Shown here one piece after another: positions 58,686 to 64,000 of a stretch of 64,000 nucleotides of DNA. Numbering within the stretch: position 1 is the stretch's first letter; each line of letters opens with the position of its first letter. Source of the stretch: CADEER01 sp965216585 (GTDB lineage Bacteria; Desulfobacterota; Binatia; HRBIN30; CADEER01); the NCBI GenBank assembly GCA_965216585.1, contig CBDCGC010000003.1:62001-126000 (forward strand), written 5' to 3'. The notes beneath the pieces are model-generated. The model had not been told where the DNA came from. It ran no database searches and saw nothing but the letters and a program-made list of their open reading frames with translations. The translations under genes were made by a program, and so were the position numbers.

Positions 58686-60449
58686 TCAGCCACCGGCCGC
58701 CGCCTGGCCGTCGCCGCCAGCGCCGGTTGCCTCGGCCCGCCGCCGGCGCATCGAGCGCCGGTGATTGCCGGTGATGACACTGCGCAAGTGGCCCACCGAT
58801 CTGCGCAGGGAATCACCGGCCGCTGGCGGCGCCGAGCGCAGGATTAGGCGCAACGGGCCGTTCTCTACCAGCGCCGGTGCAACCCGCAGGCGCACCGTCT
58901 CGCCGCCCGGCGTCTGGATCAACAGCGAAGTGCCATCGCGGCCGCCGAAGCGATGCTCACCGGCCAACTCGGCACCGGCCGGCAACCCCTCGGTCAACAA
59001 CTCGAGGCCCCGGTCGGTCAACTCGAGGCCATCAAAGTGGGCCAGGTCGTGCTCGATTGCCTCCTGCGGCACCAACCAGAGCAGAGCAGCAATCCGATCG
59101 CGACGGTCCTGCGCAACGAAACGCAGCGCCTCGCCATCGAGTTGGGCGACTCCCTCGCTCTGCCATGCAGCCAGGGGCATCGCCAGCACCTCGCTCATGT
59201 CGGCGCCAAAGATCTCGGCAAACTCGACGCGCTCGGCACTGTCGTTGTCGCGCAAGAGATGGGCGAGAAAAGACCGGGCCTCGTCGGCGACGTCCATCCG
59301 GTTGCCGCGATACTCGGCGGGTCCAGCTACCCACGGGCTGTCCTCCGGATCGCAAGACGAAAAGGCAGCGCTGCCGAAGATCACCGAGCGCGCCGATCGG
59401 CCCAGCCCAAAGACGTTGAGCGGCCGGCGCGATTCACTGGTCAGCGCCGTGTACCCGTAGGGCGAGCCAGAGCTGTTGCCGTTCGCTTTGAGAGCCAGCT
59501 CCGGCCTTCGCATCAGCATCATGTGATGGCCACTGCCGGTGCGAACGACGTAGCCGGTGCGTTCGGCCAGTGCCGGCAGCGCCGCCGGAATCTTCTCCTC
59601 GAACGGTTTGAGATGTTGCCAAAACGACTCCCAGGAGCCGCCGAAGTGCTTCTCGAGATACGACTTGGTCGGCGTCAGCATGAAAATGTCCGCCCACTTC
59701 GGAGTGAAACGGCTCAACACCGTTTCCATCTCCTCCAGCATGCCGTCGGCAGTGGTGCCCTCCAAGCCGAGAAGGAAATCGCAGGCGACATCTGAAATGC
59801 CAACCGCTTTCAGGTCATCGAAGCTGCGCTCGATCATGCGCAGATCCTGGCGACCTCGGTTGTGCCGTTCGTTGACCTCCGGATCCAGTGTCTCAATCCC
59901 AAACGAGAGCTGTTGAAAACCGTGTGCAGCGAGAACGTCGAGGCGTTTGCGATTCATCACCGCCGGATCGAACTCGAGCTTGCGAGACGCTTCGGGATGC
60001 CAACGGATCGAGCTGTCCAGAGCACTGAGGAACTCGCCCAGGTGCTTGGCTGGCAATACCGACGGCGTGCCGCCGCCTATGTACAGGGCGTGAAAGGTCA
60101 GCGGCGCGAGCTTCGGTCCGATCACCTCGATCGATCGCAGAACTCGCTCGAGCCAGTTGTCGAGCAATTGCGGTGAGGACGGTTGCAGGCGATCGTAGTT
60201 GCAAAACGTGCAAATCGACTTGCAGAAGGGAACGTGGATGTAGACGCAGTTGAGCGGCTCGGCCGATGAGATGGGATTTTTCACCGCCCGGTCCCAAAGT
60301 TCGGCCACCTCCTCTTCGCTCCAAACCTGCTCTTCGCCGTGCAGGTAGGCGAGACGGGACGCGTCGCCGAGCTTGGCCGCCTCGAGGTAGCGAGTGTGCA
60401 AGGCCTTTCGTTGATCAATCCACTGCTGTGTCGAGAATGTCGTGCTCAC
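58686..60449 (-). CDS. HemN/HemW-like radical SAM protein
   Basis: A 587-residue rSAM protein of the coproporphyrinogen-oxidase-like group. VYIHVPFCKSICTFCNYDRL contains the cluster cysteines (C76, C80, C83), YIGGGTPSVLPAKH the SAM strand and QLSFGIETLDPEVNERHNRG the family block. The N-terminal 65 and C-terminal 200 residues exceed HemN/HemW lengths. HemW-like proteins include haem chaperones and class C methyltransferases that modify natural products. In this rSAM-rich setting a non-haem role is possible; I cannot decide from sequence alone. Confidence 0.82.
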   Translation of the reverse strand: MSTTFSTQQWIDQRKALHTRYLEAAKLGDASRLAYLHGEEQVWSEEEVAELWDRAVKNPISSAEPLNCVYIHVPFCKSICTFCNYDRLQPSSPQLLDNWLERVLRSIEVIGPKLAPLTFHALYIGGGTPSVLPAKHLGEFLSALDSSIRWHPEASRKLEFDPAVMNRKRLDVLAAHGFQQLSFGIETLDPEVNERHNRGRQDLRMIERSFDDLKAVGISDVACDFLLGLEGTTADGMLEEMETVLSRFTPKWADIFMLTPTKSYLEKHFGGSWESFWQHLKPFEEKIPAALPALAERTGYVVRTGSGHHMMLMRRPELALKANGNSSGSPYGYTALTSESRRPLNVFGLGRSARSVIFGSAAFSSCDPEDSPWVAGPAEYRGNRMDVADEARSFLAHLLRDNDSAERVEFAEIFGADMSEVLAMPLAAWQSEGVAQLDGEALRFVAQDRRDRIAALLWLVPQEAIEHDLAHFDGLELTDRGLELLTEGLPAGAELAGEHRFGGRDGTSLLIQTPGGETVRLRVAPALVENGPLRLILRSAPPAAGDSLRRSVGHLRSVITGNHRRSMRRRRAEATGAGGDGQAAAGG

Positions 60450-60546
60450 CGGAAACCTCGCGACCGACAGGTACTGCCGACGGTTACACTCTTAGTATAG
60501 ACCATCATCGAGATGCCAACGACGGTCGGCCATGGCGTTTGCGAAC

Positions 60547-61131
60547 CTACTCGCCCGGCCCCTCCCACCAGAGAAGCCCGCAAGACACTGCCATCAGCAC
60601 CGCCAGCAAGCCAGTCGCAACCAGCGCACGGGCGCGGCTCGCCGGCATCATCAAGCGGAACTCGAAGGCCTGGGCGACGCCGCGCCAACTGCCATCACGC
60701 CACACCCGCCGCCACGGTGGCGGCCGCCACCCGACAACCGGCTCGACGCCGGCAACGCGATAGGGGGAGCTGCCGAACGCTTGGTCGAGAGCCGCCCCGA
60801 CTGCCGCGACGGCGCCGGCACCCACTTCGCCAACAGCGGTGATGTCGAAGTATCGGCTGTCGCTGTGGCTCCCCTCCTTTGGCTCCAGGCGAAACACTTG
60901 CACGGCAATTCCCTCTCGGGTCAGCTCGATACGCGTCTCGTGCCGATCGATCACGACGTTGGCGTTGTCGACCTGCGCGCCAAACCTGCCCTCTGCCGCC
61001 ATGCGCATGAAGCGCCGGAAGCCGACCTCACTGTCCGGCGCCAAGCCGACTTGCGCGGACGCCGCGCTGGCGGTGACGAGCAAGAGCACCCCTCGCAGGA
61101 GTTTGAACACAACACCCGCCGCCGGTCTCAC
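60547..61131 (-). CDS. Hypothetical membrane protein
   Basis: A 194-residue protein. GTG 61131 overlaps the stop of the upstream gene (GTGA). A signal-like segment (FKLLRGVLLLVTASAASAQ) opens it and a transmembrane helix (LVATGLLAVLMAVSCGLLWW) closes it. The periplasmic middle carries QVDNANVVIDRHETRIELTR and is not recognised. It is probably coupled to the glycosyltransferase-like gene upstream. Confidence 0.65.
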   Translation of the reverse strand: MRPAAGVVFKLLRGVLLLVTASAASAQVGLAPDSEVGFRRFMRMAAEGRFGAQVDNANVVIDRHETRIELTREGIAVQVFRLEPKEGSHSDSRYFDITAVGEVGAGAVAAVGAALDQAFGSSPYRVAGVEPVVGWRPPPWRRVWRDGSWRGVAQAFEFRLMMPASRARALVATGLLAVLMAVSCGLLWWEGPGE

Positions 61132-62972
61132 GACGCACCTCCTCGGTCGCCGGCCACCGACTCCAGCAAACACGGCGGATAGCGCATGTCGAGCTCGTGA
61201 CGGCAGCCGGCGATGCCAAAGGGCTTCGCCAAAATCAGCGTCGCCCCGCCTTCGCCGGTCGCGCGCACCGTCACTCGCCGCGCCGGCAGTGGACGGTCCG
61301 CCTCCAGCCCGGCGATCGAGGAGATGCGCCAGCCACATTCGCCAGCATCGGCGTCGGCAAGCTGGAAGCTTCGCCATTCACCGGCGGCCGGGCGCAGTGG
61401 AAGCTCGTAGATCGCCCGGTACGGACGTTCGAGGTCGAGGAGATGCAACTCCGGAAATGACCGCGAGCTCACCAACCCGGGGTTCGAACGCGACTCCCAC
61501 GGTTTGGCCCCCACACACACCTCTCTCTCGCCCGCTGCCAGCGGCCGGCGACAGGCGCGAATCCCGTCGCTGAGCAGCCACGAGTCGACCTCGAACAAGT
61601 CGATCGGCCCCGATGGACTGCCGACCGTCGCCACCGCATCTCCCGCACTGACGCCACCGCGCCGGCGCACTTGCAGGACCGGCGCCGCGTCGCGGCGTCG
61701 AGGTGGAGGCGCGAACAGCGACATGCGGGTCACCAACTCTCGACAGCCCGCACTCTGGAGGCGAAACACCAGGCCATCAAAATCCCAACCGCGCTCGGCC
61801 ACAGCGGTGGCCAGCGCCTCTGCCTCGGCGACACTCCAGGCGCCCGCCGGATGCGGAGCCGCCAACCTCGCCACCGTTGCGCCGTCGGTCGCGATGGCGC
61901 CCACCCCGATCAAGGTGGCCACTGTCGGCAACCAGCCCAATGCCTTCGAACGCCTCGCCGCGAGCTCGAACGGCACACACAGCAGCGCCACCGCCAGGAT
62001 CGCCGCCGGTGCCAAGACCGGGTTGACGTAGTGCAGGGAAAAGTGATGTCGCTCGACCAGCAGATAGACCGCACCAAGGCCCATCGGCAGGAGCGCCAGG
62101 GCGCCGACGACGAACGCCCGCCCGGTCGTGCCAAGGCGACGGAACCGAGGTCCGAGCCGGTGGCAAACCAAAGCCGCAATGATGGCCGACGACAACAGCC
62201 AGGCCATCCTCGGATGTCCAGCGCAAGCCAAGAGGTTGGCCCGCAGAGCCGCTCCCGACGTCGCCGCGCAAACCGCCACCAGCACAGATGCCGCCACCAG
62301 CGCCGCCCGCCACGGCCGCTCGCAAGCCAACATCAAGACGATACCCAGCGGTGCCAGCATAATCAGCGATACGATGTGCTCGTTGATCGCCACGGCCAGG
62401 CCAAAGGCAGCGATGAGCAGGAATCGCCACCGGCCGGTCAGGCCAAGGGCCAACAAGGTGGAGCAGAAAACGACGGACGGCAACGCCCAGGCGCCGCCAC
62501 TGGCCAGTTGAACCGGCAGGTGATCCTTGCCGAGCGTCGCCACGAAGAGCGCCGTCGCAGGTACCGCCAGCGTCGGCCGCAACCAGCGACAGATGACGAC
62601 GAAGAAGGTACCCGCCGCCACCGCGGCAAGGGCGTGGACGAGGATTCTCTGCGCTTCACTCCGGCCTCCGGCAACGTGCACCAGGGCAAGCAGGTGTGTC
62701 CACACGGCGCCCTGATAGAATCCCGGCAGCGAGCTCGGCGACCCGCGCGTGTGGCAGTAGCCCTGCTCGGCGCAGTCGCGCGCCAGCAACAAATCGCGAA
62801 TTCCGTCATCGGTTGCCAGAAAGTGGGGCTGCAGGCGGTTCAGCCAGAGAAAGGTCAGCAGCACGACCGCCAATCCACCGGCAACCGTGATGGCGGATCG
62901 CGCCTGAGGGCTCTTCAGAATCATTTGCCGAGGCGGCCGAGCGATCGGCGTCGGGCCTTGAATTTTCGTCAC
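61128..62972 (-). CDS. Multi-pass membrane protein, glycosyltransferase-39-like
   Basis: A 614-residue polytopic protein with about ten hydrophobic helices in residues 25-360. LATDDGIRDLLLARDCAEQG, located after the first helix, holds an acidic pair in the place where GT-C glycosyltransferases have their catalytic Asp. The C-terminal 250 residues are a soluble, likely periplasmic domain. A GT-C or O-mannosyltransferase-like role is inferred from layout only. It forms an operon with the small membrane protein downstream. Confidence 0.6.
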   Translation of the reverse strand: MTKIQGPTPIARPPRQMILKSPQARSAITVAGGLAVVLLTFLWLNRLQPHFLATDDGIRDLLLARDCAEQGYCHTRGSPSSLPGFYQGAVWTHLLALVHVAGGRSEAQRILVHALAAVAAGTFFVVICRWLRPTLAVPATALFVATLGKDHLPVQLASGGAWALPSVVFCSTLLALGLTGRWRFLLIAAFGLAVAINEHIVSLIMLAPLGIVLMLACERPWRAALVAASVLVAVCAATSGAALRANLLACAGHPRMAWLLSSAIIAALVCHRLGPRFRRLGTTGRAFVVGALALLPMGLGAVYLLVERHHFSLHYVNPVLAPAAILAVALLCVPFELAARRSKALGWLPTVATLIGVGAIATDGATVARLAAPHPAGAWSVAEAEALATAVAERGWDFDGLVFRLQSAGCRELVTRMSLFAPPPRRRDAAPVLQVRRRGGVSAGDAVATVGSPSGPIDLFEVDSWLLSDGIRACRRPLAAGEREVCVGAKPWESRSNPGLVSSRSFPELHLLDLERPYRAIYELPLRPAAGEWRSFQLADADAGECGWRISSIAGLEADRPLPARRVTVRATGEGGATLILAKPFGIAGCRHELDMRYPPCLLESVAGDRGGAS

Positions 62973-63040
62973 AACTCTCCGAGACTAAAGCCTTTCCAGA
63001 CTCTTCGTTCAAATCGAGGGGCTCCTGGCGCGGAGGCGGC

Positions 63041-63610
63041 ATGGCAAAAGCGAAGCTGAAAAAGCGACACCTCAAAGTACTCGAACGCCTGGCCGATTTG
63101 GCGCGCCAGCACGACGCCGGCGATCGCCGGCGCGATTCGTCGCACAAAAACGGGCGACACGACGGAAATCGCTTTGACGAAAAGCGCATCATCGACACCA
63201 TCACGCGCAACGTCGTCGAACGGGTCACTCGCGTCATCCAGCGCGAGCAACATCTGCGCGACCGCCACCGCAGCGACGATCGTCGCTCGAGTCACCACGA
63301 CGGTCACTACGAGGAGCCGCGCCAACACCGGCGGGACGACCACCGAGATCATCAGCGCGACGAGCAGCGGCGGAACGAAAGCGGCGAGCGTGGCGACGGC
63401 CGTGAAAAACATGCCATCGACACCGTCGTCCACCTGCTCGGCGAACGCCTTCACGAGATCGTGCGCCGAGAGCTCGACGAGCGACTCGGCCCGGCGAGTG
63501 CCGATGATGGCGATACGGCGTCGCCTACTCGCGTCGCTCGCAAGACCCGCTCCAAGCCGAAACGTTTACCTGCGACACGCAGCCGCAAGAGCAGCAAAGG
63601 GAAGGGCTGA
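63041..63610 (+). CDS. Highly charged His/Arg/Asp-rich protein before an rSAM gene
   Basis: A 189-residue protein with exceptional charge. The N-terminus is basic and helical (AKAKLKKRHLKVLERLADLA). The middle (about residues 75-120) is packed with H, R, D, E and Q (RRSSHHDGHYEEPRQHRRDD). A helix follows (AIDTVVHLLGERLHEIVRRE), then a basic tail. No family is recognised. It lies 15 nt before the rSAM start, so they are probably cotranscribed. A hydrophobic frame on the opposite strand is possible but less gene-like here. Confidence 0.55.
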   Translation: MAKAKLKKRHLKVLERLADLARQHDAGDRRRDSSHKNGRHDGNRFDEKRIIDTITRNVVERVTRVIQREQHLRDRHRSDDRRSSHHDGHYEEPRQHRRDDHRDHQRDEQRRNESGERGDGREKHAIDTVVHLLGERLHEIVRRELDERLGPASADDGDTASPTRVARKTRSKPKRLPATRSRKSSKGKG

Positions 63611-63625
63611 GACCAGCGACACTCG

Positions 63626-64000
63626 ATGCCTTCCGCCGACACATCCGCCGCTGTCCGGGACGACGCGCGGCCGCATTCAGCAACGCCGCGCCTGTTCAAA
63701 AAGAAGGTCGCCGATGATGTGCCGATCGACGGCTCGAGCATGTCGCTCTTCCGCTTCGGCGAGCAGTGCAACTACCGTTGCCCGATGTGCTCCAACACCG
63801 GCGACCCAGCTCTCTTCTTTCACCCGACCGAAGCCCTGCTCGACCGCGCTACCTTTCTGCACGAGCTCGGCTTCCGCCGCGTCATGCTGACCGGTGGCGA
63901 GGCGACGATTCATCCGGGATTCTGGACCGTGGTCGAGCGACTCGTCGCTCTCGACATGCGCTGGGACATCAACACGCACGGCCGCTCCTTTGCCGAGGAT
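63626..64000 (+). CDS. Radical SAM protein, N-terminal part (cut by window edge)
   Basis: Only 125 residues are inside the window. The cluster motif is CNYRCPMC (C48, C52, C55), then GFRRVMLTGGEATIHPGFWT for SAM binding. The EQCNYRCPMCSN context recalls HxsC-type maturases (EQCN..C.MCSQ), which would supply the so far missing HxsC, but the C-terminal part is needed. The start at 63626 has no strong ribosome site, and coupling to the charged protein is likely. Confidence 0.85.
   Translation, partial: MPSADTSAAVRDDARPHSATPRLFKKKVADDVPIDGSSMSLFRFGEQCNYRCPMCSNTGDPALFFHPTEALLDRATFLHELGFRRVMLTGGEATIHPGFWTVVERLVALDMRWDINTHGRSFAED

Noticed and set aside
62969..63454. Hydrophobic membrane protein on the minus strand
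   Set aside because: It is the mirror of the charged plus-strand gene. The plus frame has a start with lysine-rich coding character and is placed directly before an rSAM gene. I could not exclude it fully.

Overview
This is a GC-rich bacterial window, about 60% GC by eye. Family content and style suggest an uncultured deltaproteobacterial, myxobacterial or Binatota-like lineage. The clues are secreted proteins with dockerin-like EF-hand pairs and Myxococcus-type Cys-rich repeats, many acyl-CoA, GMC and SDR enzymes, and very many radical SAM (rSAM) genes. The taxonomic call is inference only.

Layout. (1) 1-12 kb is a core-to-accessory border. It holds the N-terminal part of valS, a tRNA-Leu(CAG), a dockerin/Hint-domain gene cleanly split by an IS21-family element with a 7-bp target duplication, a DUF4143 ATPase, a DUF3604 fragment, a thioesterase and an ACAD10-like phosphotransferase. 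A 3-kb cassette with ParDE, an EVE-HNH nuclease and a DUF429 protein follows, bounded by 44-bp near-identical repeats. A nucleotidyltransferase pair lies just beyond it. (2) 12-23 kb carries a sulfatase-like enzyme and a family of secreted dockerin plus cohesin-like proteins, with a visible segmental duplication, a frameshifted metallopeptidase and truncated copies. (3) 23-29 kb holds lipid or alcohol-type catabolic genes: alpha/beta hydrolases, SurE, acyl-CoA dehydrogenase, and a GMC oxidoreductase with its subunit-3 partner.

(4) 29-49 kb is the most interesting part: an enlarged His-Xaa-Ser (HXS) modification locus. A tightly packed, partly overlapping operon encodes a double rSAM-like protein that has lost its cluster cysteines, four rSAM genes (one with two rSAM domains), HxsD, a second HxsD-like protein, HxsB, and an HExxH protein resembling the alpha-ketoglutarate-dependent peptide hydroxylases. 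About 5 kb downstream, between two large secreted Cys-rich proteins, sits a 112-residue protein. It has a leader of about 60 residues followed by 17 tandem His-Xaa-Ser units (one HAS, sixteen HGS) and a terminal Trp; this is the likely HxsA-type substrate.

(5) 49-64 kb adds more redox and rSAM genes: an SDR, a GMC-SDR fusion with a small partner, an aldo/keto reductase, a stand-alone rSAM, a HemN-like rSAM, and another rSAM cut by the window edge behind a very highly charged protein. It also holds a secreted SGNH hydrolase whose C-terminal domain matches that of the Cys-rich protein next to hxsA. In total there are 8 rSAM genes with 9 intact CxxxCxxC domains, plus one pseudo-rSAM. The working model (inference) is that the operon at 30-41.7 kb modifies the HGS-repeat peptide, and possibly Cys-rich exported partners, for the cell surface.
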